64,000 nucleotides of DNA from contig NZ_JAGQCW010000001.1 in NCBI RefSeq assembly GCF_024346395.1, positions 124,001 through 188,000 on the forward strand, given 5' to 3'. Position numbers and translations under genes: made by a program. A model generated the notes under the pieces. That model did not search any database. It saw only the letters and a list, made by a program, of their open reading frames with translations, and was not told where the DNA came from. The DNA is from Cyanobium sp. AMD-g. GTDB lineage: Bacteria; Cyanobacteriota; Cyanobacteriia; PCC-6307; Cyanobiaceae. The first letter of the stretch is position 1, and each line of letters begins with the position of its first letter. Shown here one piece after another: positions 9,638 to 17,967 of this stretch.

Positions 9638-9665
9638 TTGCAGACCCTACGGGTGGCGTTATGGT
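9638..9665 (+). promoter_or_regulatory. Candidate sigma-70 promoter for nrdJ
   Basis: A TTGCAG box at 9638-9643 and a TATGGT box at 9660-9665 are separated by 16 bases, about 28 bases upstream of the chosen GTG start. It lies in the 146-base divergent gap between the methyltransferase and nrdJ. Spacing and boxes fit a weak sigma-70 type promoter, but this is a match by eye only. Confidence 0.3.
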
Positions 9666-9692
9666 TTCCAGCACGCACTGGCCGTACCCACC

Positions 9693-12050
9693 GTGACCTT
9701 GTCCGCCGCCCGTCCAGCCATCCCCGCCACGGCGGCGACGTCATCCGCCAGCGACGACACCCCCACGCCGGTGGCCGATTTCCCGCTCACCGCTCCGGCG
9801 GCCTATCCGGTCTTCTATCGCACCTACAGCCGCAAGACCCCAAGCGGCGGTCGGGAGAGCTGGCATGAGGTAGCCGAGCGCAACCTTGAAGGCCTGCGGG
9901 TGCTGGGTTCCCTGGCTCCTGATGAGGTGGAGCTGATCCGGCGCATGCAGCGCCACCAGATGGCGCTCCCCTCCGGACGCTGGCTCTGGATCGGCGGCAC
10001 CGAGTGGATCGAGCAACCCGAGAACTTTTCCGGTGCCTACAACTGCACCTCCACCAACCTGGTGGACTGGGAAGCCTTCGCCCTGATGATGGATCTGGCC
10101 ATGATGGGCTGTGGCACCGGGGCCATCATCGAGCCCCACCTGATCAGCCGGCTGCCGAAGGTGCGCAACACCCTCGTCATCGATGGGGTCTCGGGCATCG
10201 GCGTGACGCCGATCGGCTCCCGCCAGCAGCAGACCACCCACAAGATCGAAGGTCAGCAGGTCAGCGTGCGGGTGGGTGACACCCGATCCGGCTGGGTGGA
10301 GAGCTACCGGCTGCTGCTCAACCTCTGCAGCGATGAGCGTTTCGACGGCCCCGTCCACGTCTCGGTGGACCTCTCCGATGTGCGGCCCGTGGGGGAAACC
10401 CTCAAGGGCTTCGGCGGCATGGCCAATCCCGTCAAGTTGAGGGACCTCTATGGCCGTGTCGCCCAGATCCTCAACAAGGCCCAGGGCCGCCAGCTCACCT
10501 CGGTGGAGTGCTGCCTGTTGATCGATGAGGCGGCTGTGACGATCGTGGCCGGCAACATCCGCCGCAGCGCCGGCATGCGCCAGTTCTGCGCCGATGACGA
10601 TTCCGCCCTCGGTGCCAAGGAGAACCTTTGGCAGCAGGACGAGCAGGGCAACTGGCGCATCGATCCCGAGCGGGATGCCCTGCGCATGGCCAACCACACC
10701 CGGGTGTTTCACGTTCGCCCCAGCCGCGAGGTGGTGCTGGAAGCGGTCAACAAGCAGTTCCAGTCGGGGGAGGGTGCCATCCAGTTCGCCCCCGAGGCGA
10801 TCGCCCGCTCCAATGCCGACCTGCTCACCACCCCCCAGCTGCGCACGGAGTTCATCGGCATCTACTGCGACCAAGGCAAGGAGGAGGCTGGCCGCTGGCT
10901 GCAGCTGCACCATCCGCAGATCAGCGACGCCGAGCTCGAGCACCGGCTGAGCCGCTACGGACTCAATCCCTGCGGTGAGATTCTCGGCGCCGATTTCCAC
11001 TGCAATCTGGCCGAGATCCACCTCAACCGGATCGACCCGGCCGATCACCAGGCCCAGGCCGACGCCTTCAAGGCCGGTGGTCTGGCGGTGGCCTGCCTGC
11101 TGAACCACCGCTTCGAGGTTGAGCGCTACCGCCAGAGCCGGGCCTGGGATCCCATCGTCGGTGTCAGCTTCACCGGCCTGTTCGATTTCTTCGTCCATGC
11201 CTTCGGCACCCCCTGGTTGCAGTGGTGGGAAGCCGGCCGGCCCGACTCCGAGGAGGGTCGTGCCTTCCGGGCCGAGGAAGCGGCCTACCTGTCGCGCTGG
11301 AAGCAGTCTGTCCATGACGCGGTGTGGGATTACTGTGATCGGCACGGCATGCGCCGTCCCAACCGCTGCACCACCGTCCAACCGGCGGGTACCAAGAGCC
11401 TGCTCACCGGCGCCAGCCCCGGCTGGCATCCCCCCAAGGCCCAGCGCTTCATCCGCCGCATCACCTTCCGCAAGAACGATCCGGTGGCCCTGGCTTGCAT
11501 GGACTACGGCTATGCGATCGTTCCCTCCCAGTCGGACAAGGACGAGCAGGGACGCCTGCTGAATGACCCCTTCGACCCGCGCTGCACCGAGTGGCTGGTG
11601 GAGATTCCCACCGAGGTGAGCTGGGCCAACCTGCCTGGCGCTGATCAGGTGGAGATCAACAACTTCTCGGCCCTGGCGCAGTTCGATTTCTACATGCAGG
11701 TGCAACGTCACTTCACCACCCACAACACCTCGGCCACGGTGGAGTTCCGCGAGCATGAAATCGAGGCTTTGGCCGCCGCGATTCATCAGGCCATTGAGCA
11801 GGGTGAGGGATACATTTCCGCCGCCCTGCTGGCCCGCTTCGATGCCAATGCCACCTTCCCCAGACTACCGTTTGAGCCGATCGACCAAGCCACCTATCAC
11901 CGCATGGTTCATGAGGTGGAGCAGCGACGCCAGTGCGGGGATTTCTTCCTCGCCCTGCAGAACTATGACGGGGGTGAGCTGATTGAGGCCGGCCCCGCCG
12001 GCTGCGATTCCGACAAGTGCCTGCTGCCCCTGGCCAAACCCGACAGCTGA
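9693..12050 (+). CDS. nrdJ: Adenosylcobalamin-dependent ribonucleoside-triphosphate reductase (class II, monomeric)
   Basis: 785 residues from the GTG at 9693; further upstream codons give only Arg/Pro-rich text. Key residues line up with the Lactobacillus leichmannii enzyme: Cys118 in NCTSTN, the thiyl-radical Cys427 with Glu429 in NPCGEI, the partner Cys437 in FHCNL, and the C-terminal reducing pair Cys771/Cys776 in CDSDKC. It reduces ribonucleoside triphosphates to deoxyribonucleotides using coenzyme B12, so it needs no second subunit and no oxygen. Picocyanobacteria generally use this class. I see no cobalamin riboswitch upstream. Confidence 0.95.
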   Translation: MTLSAARPAIPATAATSSASDDTPTPVADFPLTAPAAYPVFYRTYSRKTPSGGRESWHEVAERNLEGLRVLGSLAPDEVELIRRMQRHQMALPSGRWLWIGGTEWIEQPENFSGAYNCTSTNLVDWEAFALMMDLAMMGCGTGAIIEPHLISRLPKVRNTLVIDGVSGIGVTPIGSRQQQTTHKIEGQQVSVRVGDTRSGWVESYRLLLNLCSDERFDGPVHVSVDLSDVRPVGETLKGFGGMANPVKLRDLYGRVAQILNKAQGRQLTSVECCLLIDEAAVTIVAGNIRRSAGMRQFCADDDSALGAKENLWQQDEQGNWRIDPERDALRMANHTRVFHVRPSREVVLEAVNKQFQSGEGAIQFAPEAIARSNADLLTTPQLRTEFIGIYCDQGKEEAGRWLQLHHPQISDAELEHRLSRYGLNPCGEILGADFHCNLAEIHLNRIDPADHQAQADAFKAGGLAVACLLNHRFEVERYRQSRAWDPIVGVSFTGLFDFFVHAFGTPWLQWWEAGRPDSEEGRAFRAEEAAYLSRWKQSVHDAVWDYCDRHGMRRPNRCTTVQPAGTKSLLTGASPGWHPPKAQRFIRRITFRKNDPVALACMDYGYAIVPSQSDKDEQGRLLNDPFDPRCTEWLVEIPTEVSWANLPGADQVEINNFSALAQFDFYMQVQRHFTTHNTSATVEFREHEIEALAAAIHQAIEQGEGYISAALLARFDANATFPRLPFEPIDQATYHRMVHEVEQRRQCGDFFLALQNYDGGELIEAGPAGCDSDKCLLPLAKPDS

Positions 12051-12093
12051 GCGTCAGACCAAGGGGTTGAACGCAACCGGCCGCAATGAAATC

Positions 12094-12145
12094 AACCCCA
12101 AAGCGTGTCCAAGAGCAGATTTGCTTTTGGCTGCTTTGGGGTTTT
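12094..12145. terminator. Hairpin between convergent nrdJ and siaD
   Basis: A perfect 11-base inverted repeat, AACCCCAAAGC at 12094-12104 and GCTTTGGGGTT at 12133-12143, is followed by a short T run ending at 12145. The 28-base loop can form a few inner pairs. It sits between the nrdJ stop and the siaD stop, so it could terminate nrdJ and, with the AT-rich sequence on its other side, siaD. Confidence 0.5.
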
Positions 12146-12172
12146 CAGCGAATTGCTGGCTGAGGTAGCCGT

Positions 12173-13018
12173 TCAAACCAGCGTGCTGATTTCTCGATGG
12201 CTGAGGGGATTGGTCGGATCAATCACGACCAAGCGGTCCCGTCCTGCGTTCTTCGCCATGAGCAGGGCCTTGTCAGCACGACGAAACGTGGCGTCGTAAT
12301 TTTCATCGGGATTGTGTTCTGTCAGACCCAAACTGGCCGTGAGGTTCAGTTCCATGTCATCGATGGACACTCGCATGTCGCGAATGTTGGCCAACATGCG
12401 TTTAGCGACGAGTTCTGCTGTTGAAAGATCGGCATCTATCAGAAGAGCCATGAATTCTTCTCCTCCCCATCGGGCGATGATGTCATAGTGACGAAGGCTG
12501 CTGGAGAGGGCCTTGACGAAATCAACCAACATCAGATCTCCAGTGGCATGGCCATACTCGTCATTGATCAGCTTGAAGTGATCCACATCCAGAATGATCA
12601 TCGAATAGGTGGAGCCATGCCTGGCGGCCCGCTGATCTTCCTCAAGACAGCGCTCTGCCATGAAGCGTCGGTTGGAAATCCCCGTAAGTGAATCATGGGT
12701 GGAGGCCTCAAAAAGCGAGAGGTTTAACTCTTTCAAGGAGGCCTGATAAAGATCAGATATACGAACAACCCGCTTGATCTGCCGCAGTTGCTTCTCGTAC
12801 CGATTCGTCAGACTACGGTTGGTTTCCAGTACATGTGACTGGTAAAGATCGGAAATGTCAGCCACCCTTTCGAGGCGATCCACTTGCTCTTCAATCCGGT
12901 GCCATAGGCGAGCCAGAAGATGGCGTACGGGATCGTCTTCATAGCGGTGGTCAGCAAGCACTGCCATGACCTCTTTCTCCAATTGATCATCGGACTTTGG
13001 ATAAGAGGGATCCAACAT
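12173..13018 (-). CDS. siaD: SiaD-like diguanylate cyclase (GGDEF domain)
   Basis: 281 residues. The first 100 form a coiled, Leu/Arg-rich region without membrane segments (two similar units ending in ISDLYQ at about 55-60 and 87-92). A GGDEF domain follows: DSLTGISNRR at 109-118, DVDHFKLINDEYGH at 144-157 and the active-site loop GGEEF at 185-189. The inhibitory I-site RxxD is present as RHYD at 176-179, five residues before GGEEF. It should make cyclic di-GMP from two GTP in the cytoplasm. It begins one base after the siaC stop. In Pseudomonas aeruginosa SiaD is activated by unphosphorylated SiaC; the same is inferred here. Confidence 0.85.
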   Translation of the reverse strand: MLDPSYPKSDDQLEKEVMAVLADHRYEDDPVRHLLARLWHRIEEQVDRLERVADISDLYQSHVLETNRSLTNRYEKQLRQIKRVVRISDLYQASLKELNLSLFEASTHDSLTGISNRRFMAERCLEEDQRAARHGSTYSMIILDVDHFKLINDEYGHATGDLMLVDFVKALSSSLRHYDIIARWGGEEFMALLIDADLSTAELVAKRMLANIRDMRVSIDDMELNLTASLGLTEHNPDENYDATFRRADKALLMAKNAGRDRLVVIDPTNPLSHREISTLV

Positions 13019-13019
13019 G

Positions 13020-13415
13020 TCAGGCGTTAATGGAGAGGATCAAGAAAGGAAAAGTGTAGTCTTCCTTGAATTCGGAACCAAGCTCGGCTGAGCGAGGGTT
13101 TCGATCATCAAACATCCACTGCACCAAAACTTCCTTGCCATTCTCAAAGGCTGTCTGGAGTGAGTCAAAGATATCGATCATGAAACGAATACTGCTGGTA
13201 TTGAGGTAATTGAGGTGCAACTCAAGCGTCAAGGAGTTCTCCGCACTGGACAGGTAGGAGTCAATCCACTGAATTAACTGGTCGTACAGCTCAAACGAAT
13301 TCTCTGGATAGGACTCGCCGCTCATGACCACGACGCCCGCTTTCCAATCGGCCCTGATCGACGGGCTTGATTGGGAGCCTGGCACAGAGAGATTGAGTTC
13401 TTCGCTGCTGCTCAT
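13020..13415 (-). CDS. siaC: SiaC family regulatory phosphoprotein (DUF1987)
   Basis: 131 residues from the ATG at 13415, four bases after the siaB stop. It has the DUF1987 features GESYPENSFELYDQLIQWI at 33-51 and HLNYLNTSSIRF at 67-78, with VLVQWMFDD near 97-104. Thr73 in the NTSS motif corresponds to the threonine (Thr68) phosphorylated in P. aeruginosa SiaC. In that system SiaB phosphorylates SiaC, SiaA dephosphorylates it, and the unphosphorylated form activates SiaD. Soluble and acidic. A longer frame to 13523 lies within siaB and is not needed. Confidence 0.85.
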   Translation of the reverse strand: MSSSEELNLSVPGSQSSPSIRADWKAGVVVMSGESYPENSFELYDQLIQWIDSYLSSAENSLTLELHLNYLNTSSIRFMIDIFDSLQTAFENGKEVLVQWMFDDRNPRSAELGSEFKEDYTFPFLILSINA

Positions 13416-13419
13416 GGGA

Positions 13420-13968
13420 TCAGATGATGGCCCGAAGGCTGAAGAAGGCTCGACCGGGCTCCAGGGGATCAAGGGAGGCCTCCATGGGTTGGCTCGAGCG
13501 CCTGGCGATTTCAATGAGTCCAAGCCCGGCGCCCTGACCGGGAGTCTGGGTGTGGGGCTGACGCAACTGCTGTTTGTAGAGCAGCTTCAGCTGGGCCTTG
13601 TCGCAGGCCGCGAGTTCGTGGATCCGTTCCAGAAGAGCCTGACCATCCCCCATCTCCACGAGGTTACCTGCACACACGGCGTAATGGCCAGCCTCGGCGG
13701 CCGCAATGACGACCGTGGCTGAGGACTCGGAGTCGCTGAAGCCGTGGCTGGTTGCATAGTTCCTGATATTCTGACTCATCTCGATGTAGACACTGAAGAC
13801 ATCCATCACCTCCAGTTCGGGAGCATGGTTGGATTCAATATGTTCCTTGAGGGCTGATCCGATCTCGCCGATCAGGTTCGTGGAGATCGGTCCATTGAAG
13901 CAGATGAGAATTTTCTGGTTGCTGAAGTACTCCCTCAGCGACATCAGGCTGGTGGTGCTGATGGTCAT
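13420..13968 (-). CDS. siaB: SiaB family protein kinase (DUF6272)
   Basis: 182 residues from the ATG at 13968, which has GGAG eight bases upstream; the frame is open for 52 further codons but they overlap the siaA end. The fold is a GHKL/HATPase-like kinase: the N-box with Mg-binding Asn lies in EMSQNIRNYA at 63-72, and the glycine-rich ATP lid is PGQGAGLGLIEIARR at 143-157. By family it is an anti-sigma-like kinase that phosphorylates SiaC. It lies 88 bases after siaA and four bases before siaC. Confidence 0.85.
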   Translation of the reverse strand: MTISTTSLMSLREYFSNQKILICFNGPISTNLIGEIGSALKEHIESNHAPELEVMDVFSVYIEMSQNIRNYATSHGFSDSESSATVVIAAAEAGHYAVCAGNLVEMGDGQALLERIHELAACDKAQLKLLYKQQLRQPHTQTPGQGAGLGLIEIARRSSQPMEASLDPLEPGRAFFSLRAII

Positions 13969-14056
13969 CGCTGCAGCTCCATCGCAAACACTGGAATGGT
14001 CGTGACCGGTGGTGACAAGGACATGCTTTTGTTTGGCTGGAACATCAGGCAGCTCC

Positions 14057-15316
14057 CTAAGCGAAACGGAAGGAAAGGATCGTGATGTCATCCCTCTGGG
14101 GATGACGGCCTCGGAACTTTTCAAGGGAATCGGCGAGAGCCTGACGCTGCAACTCGAGCGGCTGGCGGGCTAACTGGATCAGCCATTCCTTGAACTGGTG
14201 AGTACCGAGGGAAAAGCCATTGTCACCTCCAGATTGGTCGAGCAGGCCGTCGGTGGTCAGGTAGTAGGTGCAGCCCGGCAGTAAGGGGATATCGTGATCG
14301 GTGTAGGACCCGACACGCTGATCGCAGATCGCCCGATGGTCTCCCCTAAGCATGTGCATGGTTTGCCCATCGCTCCAATAGAGACTGATCTTTGCACCTG
14401 AGAATCTAAGTGTCCTGGCGTCAAAGTCAAGGCGTACCAGTCCAATGTCCATGCTGGTCGCGATCGACTTGCTCATTCTGGCGCCATGCAACAGGGTGCG
14501 CATGGCGGTGTCCGTACAACTCAGAATAGCGGCTGGTGATGAGATGCCCACTTCCATGATGGAGCGATCAATCCCGGCCCTGGCCAGCATCGTCATCATG
14601 GCTCCTGAGACCCCGTGCCCGGCGCAGTCGGCCACGCCTGCGAGACAGTGGCCACCTTCCGAGTGGAAGATGTAATAGTCGCCACCAACGGTGTCCCGAG
14701 GCAGCCAGAGAATGAAGTAATCGTCGCCAAATGTTTCCTGAAGCTGCCGATCCGGAAGGATCGAACGCTGCAGCAGTCCCGCATAGTTGATTGAGGCCTC
14801 AATCTGGCGATTGGCTTCCAACAATTGCTGATTGCTGGCTTCTCCAGCCAGGAGTGCCTGTCGCATCTTGATCAGGACCATATTGAAGGTCTGAGCCAAC
14901 TTTGATATTTCATCGTTGCTCCGGATCGTGAGCAGACTTGTCCTGTCACCGCTCTCGATTTCACTGGCTTCACGCACCAGTCGAGCGATCGGAAGAATAA
15001 TCCGCCTGGCGATGATCTGGTAGGAAATGATCGCCAGAATGACCAGCAAAAGCGTGAGAATCAGCGAGACATAAATCTCCGCCGAGTGCGTGCCAGGAAC
15101 CAACAGCAGCTGGATGGCCGCGATGACCAGGTACAGCAGCACGAGCCCATTGACAATTGCAATGAGAGTGAAAACCTGCTGAATGGATGCCACCGTTCTG
15201 ATGGATGGCAAACGCTGTCGGCGCCGCTTGATTTTGGTATTGCCGGTGGGTTCGGAATCCCCGGCATCAGGCCCCATGACAGGAGTGTTCATCGCCTGTG
15301 GGTTCTTAGGGGCCAT
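14057..15316 (-). CDS. siaA: SiaA-like membrane PP2C/SpoIIE phosphatase with HAMP domain
   Basis: 419 residues from the ATG at 15316 (ATGs at 15364 and 15292 are alternatives). A basic N-terminus is followed by two membrane helices at about 49-73 and 83-104, joined by only about nine residues, then a HAMP domain near 102-155 and a coiled linker. The PP2C-type domain has VGGDYY at 210-215, DCAGHGVSGAMM at 230-241, TTDGLLDQ and a C-terminal DDITILSF, the metal-binding set of SpoIIE-like phosphatases. Its expected substrate is phosphorylated SiaC. The P. aeruginosa protein is much longer and, as I recall, has a periplasmic sensor; that part is essentially missing here. Confidence 0.85.
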   Translation of the reverse strand: MAPKNPQAMNTPVMGPDAGDSEPTGNTKIKRRRQRLPSIRTVASIQQVFTLIAIVNGLVLLYLVIAAIQLLLVPGTHSAEIYVSLILTLLLVILAIISYQIIARRIILPIARLVREASEIESGDRTSLLTIRSNDEISKLAQTFNMVLIKMRQALLAGEASNQQLLEANRQIEASINYAGLLQRSILPDRQLQETFGDDYFILWLPRDTVGGDYYIFHSEGGHCLAGVADCAGHGVSGAMMTMLARAGIDRSIMEVGISSPAAILSCTDTAMRTLLHGARMSKSIATSMDIGLVRLDFDARTLRFSGAKISLYWSDGQTMHMLRGDHRAICDQRVGSYTDHDIPLLPGCTYYLTTDGLLDQSGGDNGFSLGTHQFKEWLIQLARQPLELQRQALADSLEKFRGRHPQRDDITILSFRFA

Positions 15317-15517
15317 GGTGGCCTGCAGGGAGTCGGGCAAACAGGAGAATGCTGCTGCGGACATTCTGGGCCGAAAGGTCCTGTTGCGCGGTCAACAACA
15401 CGACGGTGCAGGCAGTTGGAGCCCCTGATTGCCGCCGAGCTCATGCTGATACTGGGCAAGGGCATGGCCGATCTGGTCAACAGTCGGTCACAATGAGTCA
15501 CCGTTTTGCACCGCTTC

Positions 15518-16633
15518 ATGCCTGCTCGTCTGCGCATCGCCATCGGCCTGCTGGCGATGCTGCCAGTCGCAGCGGCCGCCGACCGGTTCCATTGGGGGGA
15601 TGGGGTTGTTTTCGTCACCTCGATCCTGTCGATCATCCCCCTGGCGATCCTGCTTAGCACCGCCACCGAGGAGCTGTCCCTCACCCTTGGACCCTCGATC
15701 GGGGCCCTGCTCAATGCCCTGTTCGGCAACGCCACCGAGCTGATCATTGCTCTGGCGGCCCTGCGGGCCGGCCTGGTGGACATCGTCAAGGCCAGCATCA
15801 CCGGCACGGTCATGGCCAATCTGCTGCTGGCCCTGGGTCTGTCCATGCTGGTCGGGGGCATCGGGCGCAGTGAGCAGCGTTTCCAGCCGGTGGTGGCCCG
15901 GGTCAATGGCTCGGCCATGACCCTGGCGGTCCTGGCGATTCTGATCCCGAGCCTGCGGGGGATGGTGGGCGGCGAGGCCGGGGGGTTGGATGCGGGGGCC
16001 GCTGAGTCCTTTTCCCTCTTCGTGGCCTGGGTGCTGCTGGCCGTCTACGCCCTCACGCTGCTGTTCTCCCTGAAAACCCATCGCACCCTCTACGCCGTGG
16101 CGGAGGCTGACCTGGTCGTACCTGGTGAAGACACCGGTGATGGCGCTGAGCCCGCCCATCGGCCGCCCCTGCTCCCCTGGGTCGCGGTGCTCCTGGCGGC
16201 CACCGTTGGTCTTGCCTATGCCTCCGAGCTGTTCGTGGGCGTCGTTGAGACCGTCACCGAATCCCTGGGCCTCTCGGCCCTGTTCACCGGCGTGGTGCTG
16301 CTGCCCCTGCTGGGCGGTGCCGCGGAATACCTCACCGCCGTGAGCATGGCCCGCAAGGACAAGATGGACCTGGCCGTCTCGGTGGCCCTGGGCTCCACCC
16401 TGCTGGTGGGATTGCTGGTGGTGCCCGTGCTGCTGCTGGTGGCCCCCCTGCTCGGCCATCCCCTCGACCTCAGCTTCAACGTCTATGAGGTGGTGGCGGT
16501 GGCCACGGCCGTTCTGGTGAGCAACCTGGTCAGCCTCGACGGCCGTTCCGACTGGCTTGAGGGGGTGCTGCTGCTGGCGGCCTACGCCATCCTCGCGGCT
16601 GGCTTCTTCTTCCAGAGCAGCCCCCTGCCATGA
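15518..16633 (+). CDS. Calcium/proton exchanger (CaCA superfamily, CAX type)
   Basis: 371 residues from the ATG at 15518, with about 11 membrane helices. The two inverted alpha repeats are visible: GNATELIIALAALRAG near 75-90 and GGAAEYLTAVSMARKDKMDLAVSVALGSTL near 268-297, each with the acidic residue that binds the cation. CAX exchangers export Ca2+ (or Mn2+) in exchange for H+. The stop overlaps the next gene by four bases (ATGA). The 150 or so bases between this gene and siaA hold no recognisable motif. Confidence 0.88.
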   Translation: MPARLRIAIGLLAMLPVAAAADRFHWGDGVVFVTSILSIIPLAILLSTATEELSLTLGPSIGALLNALFGNATELIIALAALRAGLVDIVKASITGTVMANLLLALGLSMLVGGIGRSEQRFQPVVARVNGSAMTLAVLAILIPSLRGMVGGEAGGLDAGAAESFSLFVAWVLLAVYALTLLFSLKTHRTLYAVAEADLVVPGEDTGDGAEPAHRPPLLPWVAVLLAATVGLAYASELFVGVVETVTESLGLSALFTGVVLLPLLGGAAEYLTAVSMARKDKMDLAVSVALGSTLLVGLLVVPVLLLVAPLLGHPLDLSFNVYEVVAVATAVLVSNLVSLDGRSDWLEGVLLLAAYAILAAGFFFQSSPLP

Positions 16634-17811
16634 GCACCAAACCTGACGATCGCTCCCTGGCCGCCGCCGCTGCTCCGCCCCTGGCCCTGCGCTCGGGTGG
16701 CCCCTGGACGCGTCTGCGCCATGGGGCCGGCCTGCAGCTGCTGCTCACCCTTCTGGTTCTGCTGGCGGCCCTGCTGCTGGGGCTGGCCTGGCTGGCCGTG
16801 CCGGCGTCCCTGCTGACGCTGGTGCTGGCACTGCGCCAACTGCTGCCTCCGCTCTGGCAGCTCCTGGCCCGCCACCTCGAAGACCCCCCCACCGTCCGGC
16901 TTGTGGCCACCGTGGCCCTGGTGCTGGCCCTGCTGTCGATTCCCCTGGCCCTCGGCTGGCTCGACCCGCTGCTGGCGATCTACCGCAACGGCGACTGGGA
17001 GGCGATCGGTGCCTTCGGCGAGGGGGTGATCGGGGCCGTCGGCTCGATCCTGGTGGCCCTGGTGGCCCTGATGATCGCCTGGCGTCAGGTGATGGTGGAT
17101 CAGCGGCTCACCACCCAGCAGAACCGCATCACCCAGGCCCAGACGATCGACAGCTTCATCCACGGCATCTCGGAGCTGATCAGCGATGAGGAGGGCCTGC
17201 TGGAGGACTGGCCCCTGGAGCGGATGCTGGCGGAGGGGCGTCTGGCCGCCGTGCTGAGCAGCATTGATGGCGATGGCAAGGCCAGGATCCTGCGCTTCCT
17301 TTCCCACGCCAGGTTGCTCACCCCCCTGCGCCGCGACCAGCGGCTGGGGCGCGCCATCCTCGATGGCGAAGGCAGCTACGAGGAAGACCGGCCGAAGGGG
17401 GTTCCCGTCATCCGCCTGCAGAGCATGTTGCGGGGGGCCGATCTTGCCGGCACCGACCTGCGTGCCATCGACTTCAACGGTGCCGATCTCTCCGGCGCCG
17501 ACCTCTCCGGCGCTGACCTGGCCGAGGCCAACCTGGCCGCGGTGAACCTGGGTGGCGCCAATCTCCAGGGGGCCTGTCTTCAGGCCACAAGGTTTTTCTA
17601 CGGGGATGCTCTTCTGGCCACTCCGCATCAGGCCCAGATGGAGCCCGATCACACCGCAGGCATCGGCACCGGAGCCCAGGTGGAGAATGTCAATCTCAGC
17701 GGTGTCCGGCAGCTGGATCCGGACAACCGCGCCTACCTGGCGGCCTGGTCCGGGGCCCGTTCCCGTCTCACCCTGCCTGGGGGTTGCAAGGGTCTGCCCA
17801 ACCGGCTGTAG
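16630..17811 (+). CDS. Membrane pentapeptide-repeat protein
   Basis: 393 residues. Two to three hydrophobic helices occupy about 35-140 (LLLTLLVLLAALLLGLAWLA; VALVLALLSIPLALGWL; a third before MVDQRLTTQQNRITQAQ). A helical cytoplasmic part follows, and about ten pentapeptides of the A(D/N)LxX type lie at 267-318 (GADLSGADLSGADLAEANL), predicting a short right-handed quadrilateral beta-helix. Function unknown. The start overlaps the Ca2+/H+ exchanger stop by four bases, so the two are co-translated and may act together at the membrane. Confidence 0.8.
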   Translation: MSTKPDDRSLAAAAAPPLALRSGGPWTRLRHGAGLQLLLTLLVLLAALLLGLAWLAVPASLLTLVLALRQLLPPLWQLLARHLEDPPTVRLVATVALVLALLSIPLALGWLDPLLAIYRNGDWEAIGAFGEGVIGAVGSILVALVALMIAWRQVMVDQRLTTQQNRITQAQTIDSFIHGISELISDEEGLLEDWPLERMLAEGRLAAVLSSIDGDGKARILRFLSHARLLTPLRRDQRLGRAILDGEGSYEEDRPKGVPVIRLQSMLRGADLAGTDLRAIDFNGADLSGADLSGADLAEANLAAVNLGGANLQGACLQATRFFYGDALLATPHQAQMEPDHTAGIGTGAQVENVNLSGVRQLDPDNRAYLAAWSGARSRLTLPGGCKGLPNRL

Positions 17812-17829
17812 GGTCGGGCCGTCCATCCT

Positions 17830-17914
17830 GGAGGGGTGGTCGAGTGGTTGATGGCTCCGGTCTTGAAAACCGGCGAATCGCAAGATTCCGTGGGTTCGAA
17901 TCCCACCCCCTCCG
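17830..17914 (+). tRNA. tRNA-Ser (anticodon UGA)
   Basis: The acceptor stem is GGAGGGG at 17830-17836 paired with CCCCTCC at 17907-17913, discriminator G at 17914; CCA is not encoded. The anticodon stem is CCGGT/ACCGG with TGA at 17864-17866. The long variable arm GAATC-GCAA-GATTC and the T arm GTGGG-TTCGAAT-CCCAC are both complete, as required for class II tRNA-Ser. It reads UCA and, by wobble, UCG codons. Confidence 0.97.
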
Positions 17915-17967
17915 TCCTTATTACCAGCCCAGTTTTTCTTCCCAGCCCCGGCGCATGGTCCCCTGGT

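Noticed and set aside
9547-9692. A cobalamin riboswitch upstream of the B12-dependent reductase
   Set aside because: No B12-box-like element is evident, and a gap of under 150 bases, shared with a divergent gene, is short for a cobalamin riboswitch.
9741-11786. A 681-codon minus-strand open frame across nrdJ
   Set aside because: It is the antisense image of nrdJ, whose cofactor and cysteine motifs are intact; the antisense product has no family resemblance.
12051-15505. Prophage or genomic-island borders around the sia genes
   Set aside because: No integrase, transposase, flanking repeats or tRNA were found at either edge, so only composition supports transfer.
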